A stretch of 64,000 nucleotides of DNA from Sandaracinaceae bacterium (GCA_019637095.1 JAHBWG010000038.1:23104-87103); one strand, 5' to 3'; numbered from the stretch's first letter, positions 53,816 to 62,629 are shown. Translations and numbers: made by a program. Notes: generated by a model from the sequence alone, not told the origin.

Positions 53816-54268
53816 ATGCGCGGGCACGCCGTGGTGTCCCTTCTCCTGTCGCTGTCGGCCGGCTGCGGCACGATCGATCTCGGTGGCAACATCGTCCCGC
53901 CCGATCTGCAGCTCGACGAGGACTTCTTCTACTGCGAGATCCAGCCGCGCGTGCTCACCGCCAAGGGCTGCGCCGGCGGCGCGGCGGGTGAAGGCGGCAC
54001 GTGCCACGCGGACCGCTCGGCGCTGCGCCTGATCGACACGATGGCGCCGCCGCCGGCGTGCGAGGACGGCCGCGTGGTCGGCGGCGACCTGTCGGCGGAC
54101 TACGTGATCAACTTCGAGCGCGTGCAGTTCACGGTGCAGAGCGATCCGCTCTCGAGCCCGTTCTACCGGCGCCCCGTGGGGCTCGACTCGCACCCGCGCA
54201 CCATCTTCCCCGAGACGGACGAGTGCGCGCAGCTCATCCGCGACTGGATCAACCGAGGCGCGCTGTGA
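53816..54268 (+). CDS. Cys-rich putative lipoprotein with cytochrome c-like CH motif
   Basis: A 150-residue exported protein with lipobox LSAGC (Cys17). The mature region has FFYCEIQPRVLTAKGCAGG followed by GGTCHADRSALRL, that is a Cys, eight residues, then CH. This resembles, with an enlarged loop, the heme-binding C...CH of small myxobacterial and planctomycete cytochrome c-like domains that start with xxPxLxxxC. Heme binding is uncertain because CxxCH itself is absent. The stop overlaps the next gene (GTGA). It begins the operon carrying DUF4266 and DUF3570 proteins. Confidence 0.7.
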   Translation: MRGHAVVSLLLSLSAGCGTIDLGGNIVPPDLQLDEDFFYCEIQPRVLTAKGCAGGAAGEGGTCHADRSALRLIDTMAPPPACEDGRVVGGDLSADYVINFERVQFTVQSDPLSSPFYRRPVGLDSHPRTIFPETDECAQLIRDWINRGAL

Positions 54269-55047
54269 ACCGCGCGCTCGCCGGGGCGCTCTGCGTCGCG
54301 CTCGCGGTGTCCGCCGCCGCGCCGGCGCGCGCCCAGGACGACGGCGACACCCTCGCGGAGGGGGTCTACGCGCGGGTGATCGTCGATCGCACCGATCTGC
54401 GCGCCGGCCCCGGCGCGAGCTTCTCGCGCGTGCGCTCGGCGCGGCGCGGCGACGTCTTCCGCGTGCACTCGCGCGCCCCCACGGGCTACTGGTTCCGCGT
54501 CGAGCTGCCGGACGGGACGCTCGCGTACATCCACGGCGAGACGGTCTACAACCACGAGGTCTCGCGGCGCGCGGCGGGCGGCGGGCGGTTCGCACCGGAC
54601 GTCTTCGCGCCCGCCGCGCTGCCGTCGGCGACCGGAGAGCTCGCGGTGCAGTTCGGCATCCTCGGCTTCTTCAACGGCTTCATGGCGGTGCGCCCCGCGC
54701 TCAACGTCGCGCCCGAGGTCGAGCTCGAGCTCAACCTCGCCGGCTCGGTCGGCTCCGGCGGGCGCGTCCTGATCGGCTCGGGCGGCCCGCTCATCAACCT
54801 CTGGCCCGACTCGCCCGTCGTCCCCTTCTTCACGGTCGGCGGCGGCTTCGCGGTGAGCGAGCCCAACGCCGACACGTTCCTCATCCAGTCCGGCATGGTC
54901 GGCGTGCTCTACGGCGGCGGCGGCCTGCGCTTCGGGTTCCGCTACCGCGTCACCATCCGCATCGAGGCGCGCGGCTACGCGTTCTTCGACGAGAACCAGA
55001 TCCGTTCGCTCGAGGAGATCAGTCTTGGCGCGACCGTCTTCTTCTGA
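54265..55047 (+). CDS. Exported protein with bacterial SH3 domain and beta-barrel-like domain
   Basis: A 260-residue protein. Signal peptide VNRALAGALCVALAVSAAAPARAQ is followed by an SH3b domain (YARVIVDRTDLRAGPGASFSRVRSARRGDVFRV ... YIHGETVYNHEV; about 32-92). From about 112 a glycine- and aromatic-rich beta region follows (GELAVQFGILGFFNGFMAVRPAL, VPFFTVGGGFAV, GVLYGGGGLRFGFRYRVTIRIEARGYAFF) ending in a hydrophobic FF, typical of outer-membrane barrels. The SH3b part may bind peptidoglycan. GTG at 54265 overlaps the lipoprotein stop; the next gene overlaps its 3' end by 23 nt. Confidence 0.82.
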   Translation: MNRALAGALCVALAVSAAAPARAQDDGDTLAEGVYARVIVDRTDLRAGPGASFSRVRSARRGDVFRVHSRAPTGYWFRVELPDGTLAYIHGETVYNHEVSRRAAGGGRFAPDVFAPAALPSATGELAVQFGILGFFNGFMAVRPALNVAPEVELELNLAGSVGSGGRVLIGSGGPLINLWPDSPVVPFFTVGGGFAVSEPNADTFLIQSGMVGVLYGGGGLRFGFRYRVTIRIEARGYAFFDENQIRSLEEISLGATVFF

Positions 55048-55261
55048 CCGCCTCGTCGGGTGGGCGCTCCTCGTGCTGTTGGCGCTCGGCGCGAGCGGCT
55101 GCGTGCTCGTGCGCCCCGAGCAGCGCGAGTTCCTCGCGGAGCCGGGCATGACCTTCGGGTCCGAGGGCATCGCCGGCGAGCAGGAGGAGCACGTACTGTC
55201 GAACCGCGAGGGGAGCTACGGCGCGGGCTCGGTCACCGGCGGAGGCTGCGGCTGCAACTGA
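55025..55261 (+). CDS. DUF4266 small lipoprotein
   Basis: A 78-residue lipoprotein: lipobox LGASGC (Cys26), then LVRPEQREFLAEPGMTF, a central EEHVLSNREGSYGAGSV and the C-terminal GGGCGCN. These are the hallmarks of DUF4266. In other bacteria DUF4266 is almost always next to a DUF3570 gene, as here, but usually also to a thioredoxin-like protein and an ApbE flavin transferase. The likely start is TTG at 55025, with GAGGAG about 8 nt upstream, overlapping the barrel gene. The stop overlaps the DUF3570 start by 1 nt. Function unknown. Confidence 0.85.
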   Translation: MARPSSSDRLVGWALLVLLALGASGCVLVRPEQREFLAEPGMTFGSEGIAGEQEEHVLSNREGSYGAGSVTGGGCGCN

Positions 55262-56469
55262 TGCGCACCGCCGCCGCGCTCGCGCTCGCGACCCTCGTCT
55301 TCGCCGCGCCGGCCCGCGCCGACACGGCGCAGATCGATCTGTTCTCGACGCTGTTCTACGAGTTCGGCGGCCCGCTCGAGATGCTCGTCGTGAACCCCGC
55401 GGCGAGGGTGCGCGCCAACCCGATCCCCGAGCTGAGCCTCAACCTGAGCTACGAGGCCGACGTGGTCAGCGGCGCGAGCGTCGCCGTCGTCGACGCGCCG
55501 TCGGCCGACGTCGACGCGATCACCAGCGCGACGCGGCTCGACGACTTCCGCAGCGTGGTCAGCGGCGGTCTCGCGGTCCAGAGCCCGGTCGGCACGCTGC
55601 GCGGCGGCTACGCCTACGGCTGGGAGTCGGACTACACCTCGCATTCGTTCAACCTCGGCGCGCGGACGGAGGCGTTCGAGCGCAACACGACGTTCGACCT
55701 CAGCTACGCGCGCGGCTTCGATCAGGTCTGCAACCTCGCGCAGCCGCGCGCCCAAGATCCCGTCGAGCGGCGCCGCCTCGACGTCTCGGACGGCTGCTTC
55801 GACGGCAACGACCCCGATCGCGCCGCCCTCGACGTCTCGCTGCAGACGTTCCAGGGGAGCTGGACGCAGGCGTGGGCGCCGATCTTCGTCACGCAGCTCA
55901 CCGTGACGGGGCAGCTCATCGACGGATTCCAGTCGAACCCGTACCGCGCGGTGTGGCTCGGCCGGAGCGCCGCGCAGGAGCACCACCCGGACAACCGCTT
56001 CCGGTACGCGGCGAGCCTCGGCGCGCGGCTCTGGGTCGAGCCGCTCAACGGCTCCATCCACGCGCACGTCCGCGCCTACCGCGACAACTGGGACGTGCGC
56101 TCGATCACCGCGCAGCTCTCCTACGAGCAGTCGATCGGCGGCGCGCTGCGCGTGCGCGGTCACTTCCGCTACTACCGCCAGGGCGCGGCGGCGTTCTTCA
56201 GCGACGACTACGCGCTGCGCCCGCGCGGGCAGTACTTCACGGGCGACCGCGAGCTGTCCGACATGGAGAGCTTCATGGGCGGGCTCTCGCTCGTCTGGGC
56301 GCTGACCCCCGGGACCGAGGGGGCGGATCTGGGCCCGCTCTCCTCGTTCCGCCTGGTGCTCAAGGCCGACTACATCCACAACGAGTTCCCGAGCTTCCGC
56401 TACGCGCGCGCGCGCGTGCCCAACGTGGACGCCATCGTCGCGACGCTCGGGCTCGAGATGATCTTCTGA
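55261..56469 (+). CDS. DUF3570 outer-membrane-like protein
   Basis: A 402-residue exported protein with signal peptide MRTAAALALATLVFAAPARA. The body is a long series of amphipathic beta strands: LFSTLFYEFGGPLEMLVVNPAARVRANPIPELSLNLSYEADVVSGAS, GGYAYGWESDYTSHSFNLG, a DFRSVVSGGLAV segment and a C-terminal IVATLGLEMIF with a terminal Phe, as in outer-membrane barrels. The DEAD-like region around residues 66-95 matches DUF3570. The start ATG 55261 overlaps the DUF4266 stop (TGATG). Known only as a partner of DUF4266; transport or redox roles are unproven. Confidence 0.85.
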   Translation: MRTAAALALATLVFAAPARADTAQIDLFSTLFYEFGGPLEMLVVNPAARVRANPIPELSLNLSYEADVVSGASVAVVDAPSADVDAITSATRLDDFRSVVSGGLAVQSPVGTLRGGYAYGWESDYTSHSFNLGARTEAFERNTTFDLSYARGFDQVCNLAQPRAQDPVERRRLDVSDGCFDGNDPDRAALDVSLQTFQGSWTQAWAPIFVTQLTVTGQLIDGFQSNPYRAVWLGRSAAQEHHPDNRFRYAASLGARLWVEPLNGSIHAHVRAYRDNWDVRSITAQLSYEQSIGGALRVRGHFRYYRQGAAAFFSDDYALRPRGQYFTGDRELSDMESFMGGLSLVWALTPGTEGADLGPLSSFRLVLKADYIHNEFPSFRYARARVPNVDAIVATLGLEMIF

Positions 56470-56503
56470 GCTACGGCTCGCTTCCCTTTCCCTTACGACC
56501 GAC

Positions 56504-57505
56504 ATGCGCACACACGCTCCGATCTGGGCCATCGCCCTCCTCGTCGCCGCCTCCCTCGGCTGCCAGCGCCGGCCCGGCCTCTCCGCCGACCCGGCCGCGC
56601 GCGACACCGACGCGCCCGCGACCAACATCGACCCCGCGGCCGCGGCGCGCGGCCGCCGCGGGCAGGCCGGGCGTCGCACCCCGGCCGGCTCGGCCTGCTC
56701 GGGCCGCGACGACTGCCCGAGCGATCAGTCTTGCGTCGACGCGCGCTGCGAGTACCGCGCGACGTCCGTGTCGGGCGAGATCCTCGCCGCCGCCGCCGCG
56801 GCGCAGGAGCAGGCCGGCGACTGGGACGGCGCGATCGAGACGTATCAAGCCGCGTTGACGCGCTTCTCGGAGGCGAGCGCGCCCGTCCCGCCGCGGATCG
56901 TGTGCGCGGCGGCGGACCTGACGCTGCGCAGCGCGCGCAACGCCGAGGCGCGCGAGCGGGGCGCCCGCGCCGCCGATCAGTGCTTCCGCGCCGCGGTGCC
57001 CGGCCACCCCGCGCGCGCCCCCGTCCAGCGCGCGCTCGCGCGCCTGCGCTACGAGGGCCTCGAGATCGCGCTCTTCGACGCGGACGTGCCGCCCGAGCGC
57101 TTCTTCACCCAGGAGCCGAGCCGCCCGACGGTCGACGTGGTCGAGGTGGAGATCGCGATGCCGGATCTGGAGCCCGCGTCGCGGAGCCACGCCGGCGTGC
57201 GCGAGCGGCTCCAGAGCGACGAGGGCCGCCGCGCGGTCGCGGACTGCTTCGTCCAGGACTGGGAGGTCCGGCACGAGGGCGCCGCGAGCGCCGAGCTGGT
57301 CCTGCGCTACTCGGTGCGGCTGCGCGACATGGGCAGCTACGACGTGTTCGAACCGCAGCTCGCGTTCGAGCGCACGACGCGGGCGGAGGACGGCTTCGAG
57401 GCGTGCCTCGCGCGGAGCCTCCCCGAGCTGTTCGGGGCCAACCAGCGCGGCACGCGCGGCGAGCCCTGGAACCAGGCCGTCCGCTTCGCCGCGCGCGTGC
57501 AGTAG
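56504..57505 (+). CDS. Lipoprotein with Cys-rich knot and AgmX/PglI-like C-terminus
   Basis: A 333-residue exported protein with lipobox AASLGC (Cys20). A disordered linker precedes CSGRDDCPSDQSCVDARC (about 66-82), a Dickkopf-like cysteine cluster often seen in myxobacterial lipoproteins. A TPR-like pair follows (AQEQAGDWDGAIETYQAALTRF). The last 120 residues have DCFVQDWEVRH, LVLRYSVRLRDMGSYDVFEPQ and FEACLARSLPELFG, the AgmX/PglI arrangement. Probably an envelope scaffold; specific role unknown. It begins 35 nt after the DUF3570 stop, possibly in the same transcript. Confidence 0.72.
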   Translation: MRTHAPIWAIALLVAASLGCQRRPGLSADPAARDTDAPATNIDPAAAARGRRGQAGRRTPAGSACSGRDDCPSDQSCVDARCEYRATSVSGEILAAAAAAQEQAGDWDGAIETYQAALTRFSEASAPVPPRIVCAAADLTLRSARNAEARERGARAADQCFRAAVPGHPARAPVQRALARLRYEGLEIALFDADVPPERFFTQEPSRPTVDVVEVEIAMPDLEPASRSHAGVRERLQSDEGRRAVADCFVQDWEVRHEGAASAELVLRYSVRLRDMGSYDVFEPQLAFERTTRAEDGFEACLARSLPELFGANQRGTRGEPWNQAVRFAARVQ

Positions 57506-57562
57506 CCCGCGACGGGCGCCCGGCTGGCTCCTGGGGCCAGCGCGTTCTAGAACCCGCCCGCG

Positions 57563-58390
57563 ATGCCCGAGACGCTCGACGTGGGCTCCGCCGCGCTGCT
57601 CGGCGCGGTGCAGGGCGCGACGGAGTTCCTGCCCGTCTCCTCGAGCGGGCACGTAGCGCTCACCTCGATGCTGCTCGGCGTCTCCGCCGAGATGCCGCTC
57701 TCGATGATCGTCCTGCTCCACTTCGGGACGTTCCTCGCGACGGTCGGGGTGTTCGCCAAGGACCTGCGCCTCCTGACCGCGCGCTCGCTCGAGGGGCTGC
57801 GCGCGGACCCACGCGCGTTCCTCGCGACCGATCATGGGCGCACCGTCGCCGGCGTCGTCCTCGCGTCGATCCCCACCGCGATCATCGGGCTCGGGCTCGA
57901 GTCGCGGGTCGAAGCGTTCTCTCGCGTGGGCTGGATCGTCGGCCTCGGCCTCTTGGCGTCGGCGGGCGTCGTGTGGAGCACGCGCCGCGGCGGTGGTGGG
58001 CAAGAGTCGTTGACGCTCGGAAGGGCGCTGATCGTCGGCGTCGCCCAGGGCATCGCGGTGTTGCCCGGCGTGAGCCGCAGCGGCACGACCATCGCGGTCG
58101 CGATGATGCTCGGGATGAGCGGCCCCGCCGCGTTCCGCTTCTCGTTCCTGCTCTCGCTGCCCGCCGTGGCCGGCGCGACGCTGTTGTCGCTCCGCCACAC
58201 CGAGGAGCTGCGCGCGCTCGGCGTCGCCGGCGTGGTCGGCGGCGTCGTCTCCGCGATCGTCGGGCTCGCGGCGCTCTTGTGGCTCCGCGCGCTCGTGAAC
58301 CAGGGCCGCTTCTGGGCGTTCGCGATCTACCTCCTGCCGCTCGGGCTCGGCCTCGTCGGCCACCACGTCTACACCCTTTACTCTCGCTGA
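57563..58390 (+). CDS. uppP: Undecaprenyl-diphosphatase
   Basis: A 275-residue BacA-type membrane phosphatase that recycles undecaprenyl pyrophosphate for peptidoglycan, O-antigen and other glycans. AVQGATEFLPVSSSGHVAL holds the catalytic Glu/Ser/His, and GIAVLPGVSRSGTTIAVAMM the second (PGxSRSGTT) motif. About eight membrane spans. Overproduction of this family gives bacitracin resistance. ATG 57563. The ManC-like gene starts 10 nt downstream, so precursor recycling and GDP-mannose supply may be co-expressed. Confidence 0.96.
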   Translation: MPETLDVGSAALLGAVQGATEFLPVSSSGHVALTSMLLGVSAEMPLSMIVLLHFGTFLATVGVFAKDLRLLTARSLEGLRADPRAFLATDHGRTVAGVVLASIPTAIIGLGLESRVEAFSRVGWIVGLGLLASAGVVWSTRRGGGGQESLTLGRALIVGVAQGIAVLPGVSRSGTTIAVAMMLGMSGPAAFRFSFLLSLPAVAGATLLSLRHTEELRALGVAGVVGGVVSAIVGLAALLWLRALVNQGRFWAFAIYLLPLGLGLVGHHVYTLYSR

Positions 58391-58399
58391 GGAGCACCC

Positions 58400-59461
58400 G
58401 TGCCGCGCGCGTTCGCCATCGTCATGGCCGGAGGATCCGGCACCCGCTTCTGGCCGCTCAGCCGCGCCGCGCGGCCCAAGCAGCTCCTGCCGCTCGGCGC
58501 CGGGGGCGAGACGCTCCTCTCTGCCACGGTGCGGCGCGCCGCGGACGTCGTCGGGCGCGACGCGGTGCTCGTCGTCACCTCGGAGGCGCTCGGCGCCGCC
58601 GTGCTCGAGGACACGGGGCTGCCGCCCGAGAACGTCCTGTGCGAGCCCGTCGGCCGCAACACCGCGCCCTGCATCGGCTGGGCGGCCACGCGCGTCGCCC
58701 GCGTCGATCCCGGCGCGGTGTGCGCCGTCCTGCCGGCCGACCACCACATCGCCGACGAGGCGGGCTACGGCGCGGTGCTGCGCCGCGCGATCGACGCCGC
58801 GAGCGAGGGCGACATCGTGACCGTCGGCATCCGGCCGACGCGCCCCGAGACGGGCTACGGCTACATCGAGGTAGGCGACGCGATCGACGACGGCGTCCAC
58901 CGCGTGCGTCGCTTCGTCGAGAAGCCGAACCGCGCGCGCGCGGAGCAGCTCCTCGCGAGCGGCCAGGTGCTCTGGAACAGCGGGATGTTCTTCTTCACCG
59001 CGCGGCGGATGCTCGACGCGATCGACGAGCACCTGCCGGGCCTGGGCACCTCGCTCCACGCGTTCCTCGACGCGCCCGCCGGCGACGAGCCCGCGCTCGT
59101 GCGGGAGCAGTTCGGGAGCCTGCCCTCCGTCTCGATCGATCACGGCGTCATGGAGAAGGTGAGCGACGTCGCCGTCGTCCCGGGCGACTTCGGGTGGTCG
59201 GATCTCGGGAGCTTCGCGAGCGCGTGGGAGCTCGCCGACAAGGACGCGGCCGGCAACGTGCTGGACGAAGCCACCGTCGCGATCGACGTGCGCGGCTCCT
59301 ACGTGCGCGCCCCCGAGGGCAAGCTCGTCGCGCTCGTCGGGGTGCACGATCTGGTCGTGGTCGACACCGGCGACGCGCTGCTCGTGATGCCGCGCGAGCG
59401 CGCGGAGGACGTGAAGCTCGTCGTCGAGCGGCTCAAGGCGCGCGGCGAGACGAAGCTCTGA
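58400..59461 (+). CDS. manC: Mannose-1-phosphate guanylyltransferase
   Basis: A 353-residue nucleotidyltransferase making GDP-mannose from mannose-1-phosphate and GTP. Signature VMAGGSGTRFWPLSRAARPKQLLPL is at the N-terminus; VGRNTAPCIGWAA, AVLPADHHIAD, RPETGYGYIEVG and VRRFVEKPNRARAEQLL, WNSGMFFF and PGDFGWSDLGS are typical. The C-terminal phosphomannose isomerase domain of bifunctional ManC (AlgA type) is missing, so this is the shorter monofunctional form. GTG at 58400 with GAGGAG about 5 nt upstream. Stop 13 nt from the convergent cyclase stop. Confidence 0.94.
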   Translation: MPRAFAIVMAGGSGTRFWPLSRAARPKQLLPLGAGGETLLSATVRRAADVVGRDAVLVVTSEALGAAVLEDTGLPPENVLCEPVGRNTAPCIGWAATRVARVDPGAVCAVLPADHHIADEAGYGAVLRRAIDAASEGDIVTVGIRPTRPETGYGYIEVGDAIDDGVHRVRRFVEKPNRARAEQLLASGQVLWNSGMFFFTARRMLDAIDEHLPGLGTSLHAFLDAPAGDEPALVREQFGSLPSVSIDHGVMEKVSDVAVVPGDFGWSDLGSFASAWELADKDAAGNVLDEATVAIDVRGSYVRAPEGKLVALVGVHDLVVVDTGDALLVMPRERAEDVKLVVERLKARGETKL

Positions 59462-59474
59462 AGGTCGCCGCCGC

Positions 59475-61154
59475 TCACGCGTCGTGGAGCTCGTCGACCG
59501 CGTAGACGCGCACGGGGGCCGTCCGGCCCTTGACCGAGATCTCGTCGAGGAAGCGGGTGACGCACGTCGCCTCGACCAGGGCGTGCGTCTCGCCGCTCAG
59601 GACGATGTCGGCGCCGAGCTCCTTGGTGGCCGTCTCGAGGCGCGACGCGACGTTCACGGCGTCGCCGATCACCGTGTACTCCATGCGCGCCTCGCTGCCG
59701 ATGTTGCCCGCGACGACCTCGCCCGTGTGCACGCCGATGCCGATGCACAGGATCGGCGTGCCGCGCGCGGCGAGGCGCTTGTTCAGCTCGGCGAGCGCGC
59801 CGCGCATCCGCACGGCGGCGCGGACCGCGCGCACCGCGTCGTCGGGGGCCGGCACCGGCGGCCCGAAGACGGCCATGATCGCGTCGCCGATGTACTTGTC
59901 GACCACCCCACCCTCTTGGATGATGATGCTCACCATCTCGGTGAAGTACTCGTTCAGGAGCGACACGAGCGCCTGCGCGTCCATCGCCTCGCTGAGCGTC
60001 GTGAAGCTGCGGATGTCGGCGAAGAGCACGGTCGCCGTCTGTGTCTCGCCGCCGAGCTGCACCTTGCCGCTGAGGAGGTGCTCCATGACGCTCGCCGTCA
60101 TGTACTTGCCGAACGTCGCGCGCAGGTTGTCGCGCTCGCGCAGGCCATCGACCATCGTGTTGAAGCCGCTCGCGAGGTCCTCGAGCTCGTCGCCCGTCGC
60201 GACGCCCGTCACGTGGACGTACTCCGCGTCTTCGAGCTTGCGCATCGCGTCGCCGACGCGGCGGATCGCGCCGCTCATCGTCCGGGCGATCCGCCCGCCC
60301 GCGTAGAGCGCGATCAGCGCCACGAGCAACACGAACGCGCTGGCGAGCGCGAGGTTGCGCCGCACGATCGCGTGGACCTCGGTGACGTCGAGCGCCACCA
60401 CGACCGACACGTCGCTCGGGCCCAGGAGCGGGTCGAGCTCGACGCGCCGGATGGCCCAGCTCCGAGCCTCGTCGTCGTGGAGCTGCATCTCGGGGCCCGC
60501 GCGAGCGAGCAGGCGCTCCGGGAACGCGTCGGTGCGCGCGCGCAGCGTCGCGTCGTTCGGATCGATCGCAGCGAGCTCCACGCCGATCTTCTCGGCGACG
60601 TGCTCGACCAGCGCGTCGTCGAGCGGGAGGCACACGACCACGATCGCGCCCGACGTCATCCGCCGCACCACGAGCACCGCCGGCGGTGCCTCGTCGCCGA
60701 AGGTCTCGCACCCGTTGGGCGAGACGCCGCGCGCGCTCGCCCCGTCCGCGGTGCCGAGCCGCGGCATCCCCGCGAGGCGCCGCGTGTGCTCGGGCGGCGC
60801 GGCGCAGCCGAGCTGCACGAAGAGCGCGCCCTGAGGGTCGAACACGAGGATGTCGAGGTTCGGGTGCTCGTCCTCGAAGACGTGCAGGGCGGCGAGCGCC
60901 TCGTCCCGATCGCCGCGCGCGAGCGCGCGCTTGAGCCGCACCGACTCCGCCAAGCCGCGCACCGCGGTCTCGACGTCGTGCAGATCGTCCTCGAGCTCGC
61001 GCTCGAGCCCGACGACGGCGGCGGGCAAGCGCGCGTCGACGAGCTCCACGAGCTGGCGGTCCATCGTCCACGCGAGCGCCGCGAGCGCGGCGAGCGCCGC
61101 GACCCCCGTCAGCCCGACGAGCGCGTACAGCTTGGCGCGGACGGTCTTGAGCAC
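59475..61154 (-). CDS. Membrane class III adenylate cyclase with periplasmic sensor and HAMP
   Basis: A 559-residue cyclase. One helix (TVRAKLYALVGLTGVAALAALAALA, about 5-29), a periplasmic sensor domain of about 240 residues (DEHPNLDILVFDPQGALFV resembles Cache-type sensors), a second helix (NLALASAFVLLVALIALYAG, about 280-300), a HAMP linker, then the catalytic domain. FADIRSFTTLSE and VDKYIGDAIMAVFG hold both metal Asp residues; the Lys of DKYIGD and Thr of YTVIGDAVNVASRLE are as in adenylate-specific enzymes. The start is GTG 61154, with TACGGT 7 nt upstream. cAMP production is therefore likely. The signal sensed is unknown. Confidence 0.92.
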   Translation of the reverse strand: MLKTVRAKLYALVGLTGVAALAALAALAWTMDRQLVELVDARLPAAVVGLERELEDDLHDVETAVRGLAESVRLKRALARGDRDEALAALHVFEDEHPNLDILVFDPQGALFVQLGCAAPPEHTRRLAGMPRLGTADGASARGVSPNGCETFGDEAPPAVLVVRRMTSGAIVVVCLPLDDALVEHVAEKIGVELAAIDPNDATLRARTDAFPERLLARAGPEMQLHDDEARSWAIRRVELDPLLGPSDVSVVVALDVTEVHAIVRRNLALASAFVLLVALIALYAGGRIARTMSGAIRRVGDAMRKLEDAEYVHVTGVATGDELEDLASGFNTMVDGLRERDNLRATFGKYMTASVMEHLLSGKVQLGGETQTATVLFADIRSFTTLSEAMDAQALVSLLNEYFTEMVSIIIQEGGVVDKYIGDAIMAVFGPPVPAPDDAVRAVRAAVRMRGALAELNKRLAARGTPILCIGIGVHTGEVVAGNIGSEARMEYTVIGDAVNVASRLETATKELGADIVLSGETHALVEATCVTRFLDEISVKGRTAPVRVYAVDELHDA

Positions 61155-61161
61155 GAGCGCG

Positions 61162-61167
61162 ACCGTA
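61162..61167 (-). promoter_or_regulatory. -10-like TACGGT before the adenylate cyclase gene
   Basis: The minus strand reads TACGGT ending 7 nt before the GTG at 61154. Confidence 0.45.
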
Positions 61168-61215
61168 GCGGACCACGCACCGGCGGAGAACCCCGCGCGC
61201 GCGACGGCGACGCGC

Positions 61216-62094
61216 TCAGCGTCCGTGCGCGCGGAACGGCGGCACGAGCCCGCGCGCGCCTTGCGGGTCGCCGCGGCCTCGGGTGAGCACGTCGGCGAGC
61301 ACGCGCACGCCGACCTGCATCCACGTCTCCCAACGTCCCTCGAGCGGCTGCCGGTCGATGAGGAGCGGCTGCATCCCGAGGGTGACGTCGAAGTTGAGGT
61401 AGTCGTTCGCGAGCCAGCGGTAGCCCCACTGGAACGCGTAGTCGGGCCCGAGCGCCTCGAAGGGATCGCCCGCGTAGCTCTCCGCGATGAGGCGGACGTT
61501 CGGGTGGAAGAAGCCGATGTCGAGCCCGAAGCCCCAGTAGGGGCGCGCGATCACCTCGACGTCACCGCCGTGGCTCGCGTGCTCCGGCACGATCGCCGCG
61601 CGCGCGCCCACGTTGAAGTGGACCACGAGCCAGTCGTCGTAGAGGCGGCTCGTGAGCATCGCGATCGCGTAGAGGCCCGTCGCGTCCTCGAACGTGTCGC
61701 CCACGCCGAGGGGCAGCGTCACGCCGAAGCCCAGCGCGAGGCCCGGGACGCCATCGTCCGCGGCGCGCCAGAGGAGGATCTTCGGTTGGACGACCGGGTT
61801 GGTGACCGTCCACTGGCCATCGTGCTGCACGCCGAAGCCGCCGCCCGCGATCACCTGCATCCATTCAGTGAAGCTCGCACCGAACATCACGTTGAAGTTC
61901 GTGCCCACGTGGCCGCCCGCGAGCACGAGATCGGGCCACGCCTCGAGCTCGAGCTGGCCCACGTCGCTGATGCGCGCGTCGTCGGTGACGAACGGCCGCA
62001 CCGCGCGGGCGCGCCCCGACCACGAGAGCGCACCGAACGCCGCGAGCGCCGCCGCCCCGGAGACCCGAGCCCATCTTCCGGACGTGCCGCGCAT
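61216..62094 (-). CDS. Exported beta-barrel-like protein, unknown function
   Basis: A 292-residue protein with a signal-like N-terminus (GRWARVSGAAALAAFGALSWSGRARA). The remainder is beta-rich: ISDVGQLELEAWPDLVLAGGHVGTNFNVMFGASFTEWMQVIAGGGFGVQ, ALGFGVTLPLGVGDTF, WLVVHFNVGARAAIV and FAFQWGYRW-type segments, similar to predicted outer-membrane proteins of the phenol-degradation MetA-like group. The C-terminus (ARGLVPPFRAHGR) does not end in Phe. ATG at 62094 with TATCCT 14 nt upstream. No catalytic motif. It is not overlapped by the cyclase gene (61 nt gap). Confidence 0.7.
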   Translation of the reverse strand: MRGTSGRWARVSGAAALAAFGALSWSGRARAVRPFVTDDARISDVGQLELEAWPDLVLAGGHVGTNFNVMFGASFTEWMQVIAGGGFGVQHDGQWTVTNPVVQPKILLWRAADDGVPGLALGFGVTLPLGVGDTFEDATGLYAIAMLTSRLYDDWLVVHFNVGARAAIVPEHASHGGDVEVIARPYWGFGLDIGFFHPNVRLIAESYAGDPFEALGPDYAFQWGYRWLANDYLNFDVTLGMQPLLIDRQPLEGRWETWMQVGVRVLADVLTRGRGDPQGARGLVPPFRAHGR

Positions 62095-62108
62095 CGAGAC
62101 CTCCGACG

Positions 62109-62114
62109 AGGATA
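62109..62114 (-). promoter_or_regulatory. -10-like TATCCT before the barrel-like gene
   Basis: The minus strand reads TATCCT ending 14 nt before the ATG at 62094. Confidence 0.4.
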
Positions 62115-62134
62115 GCAAGGACCGCGCGCCTCGC

Positions 62135-62614
62135 TCAGGGCCACGCCGCGAGCAGCGCCTCTTCGAGCGCGGTCCACTCGGCCGCGCTCGCCTCGAGCAC
62201 ACCGTCCTTCCACGTGAACACGTCGGCGGGGCGTGCGCCGCGCTCCTCGACCGGGATCACGTGCAGGTGCACGTGCGGGAAGGTCATCGGCAGATCCGGC
62301 TCGCTGGTCCCCAGCGACGCGATGTAGGAGCGCGACGGCGCGAGCACGCGCTCGAGCGCGCGCGCGGCCGCGTGCGCGAGCGACGCCGCGTCGAGCCACG
62401 CGTCGAGCGGCGTCGCCTCGAGCGACTCGTGGTGCTCGGACAGCACGACGAGCACGTGCCCCCACCGCACCGGGAAGCGCGCCAGCACCGCGACCGCGTG
62501 CGCGGAGCGCGCGAGCGGGCGCGGGCTCCGTGCCAACGCGCACGGGACGCACCCAGCGCCGCGCGAGTCCTCGATCCGCGCCAACGCCGTCTCTCGATCC
62601 ACCCGCCTCACCAC
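62135..62614 (-). CDS. HIT-family protein
   Basis: A 159-residue HIT-fold hydrolase, which cleaves nucleotide-phosphoesters such as dinucleoside polyphosphates or AMP-lysine. FPVRWGHVLVVLSEHHESL is the family strand and helix; FPHVHLHVIPVEERG contains the histidine triad HxHxHxx with the catalytic His. A CVPC pair near residue 23 may bind metal as in Zn-containing HIT proteins. GTG 62614 (or the next GTG, 62611) is the start; a TACCCT hexamer lies 9 nt upstream. The specific substrate is not deducible. Confidence 0.88.
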   Translation of the reverse strand: MVRRVDRETALARIEDSRGAGCVPCALARSPRPLARSAHAVAVLARFPVRWGHVLVVLSEHHESLEATPLDAWLDAASLAHAAARALERVLAPSRSYIASLGTSEPDLPMTFPHVHLHVIPVEERGARPADVFTWKDGVLEASAAEWTALEEALLAAWP

Positions 62615-62623
62615 GCCCGCGAG

Positions 62624-62629
62624 AGGGTA
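62624..62629 (-). promoter_or_regulatory. -10-like TACCCT before the HIT gene
   Basis: The minus strand reads TACCCT ending 9 nt before the GTG at 62614. Confidence 0.45.

Noticed and set aside
57548..57553. TAGAAC 9 nt before uppP as a member of the TANNNT series
   Set aside because: The last base is C, so it does not meet the pattern; may still be a weak promoter.
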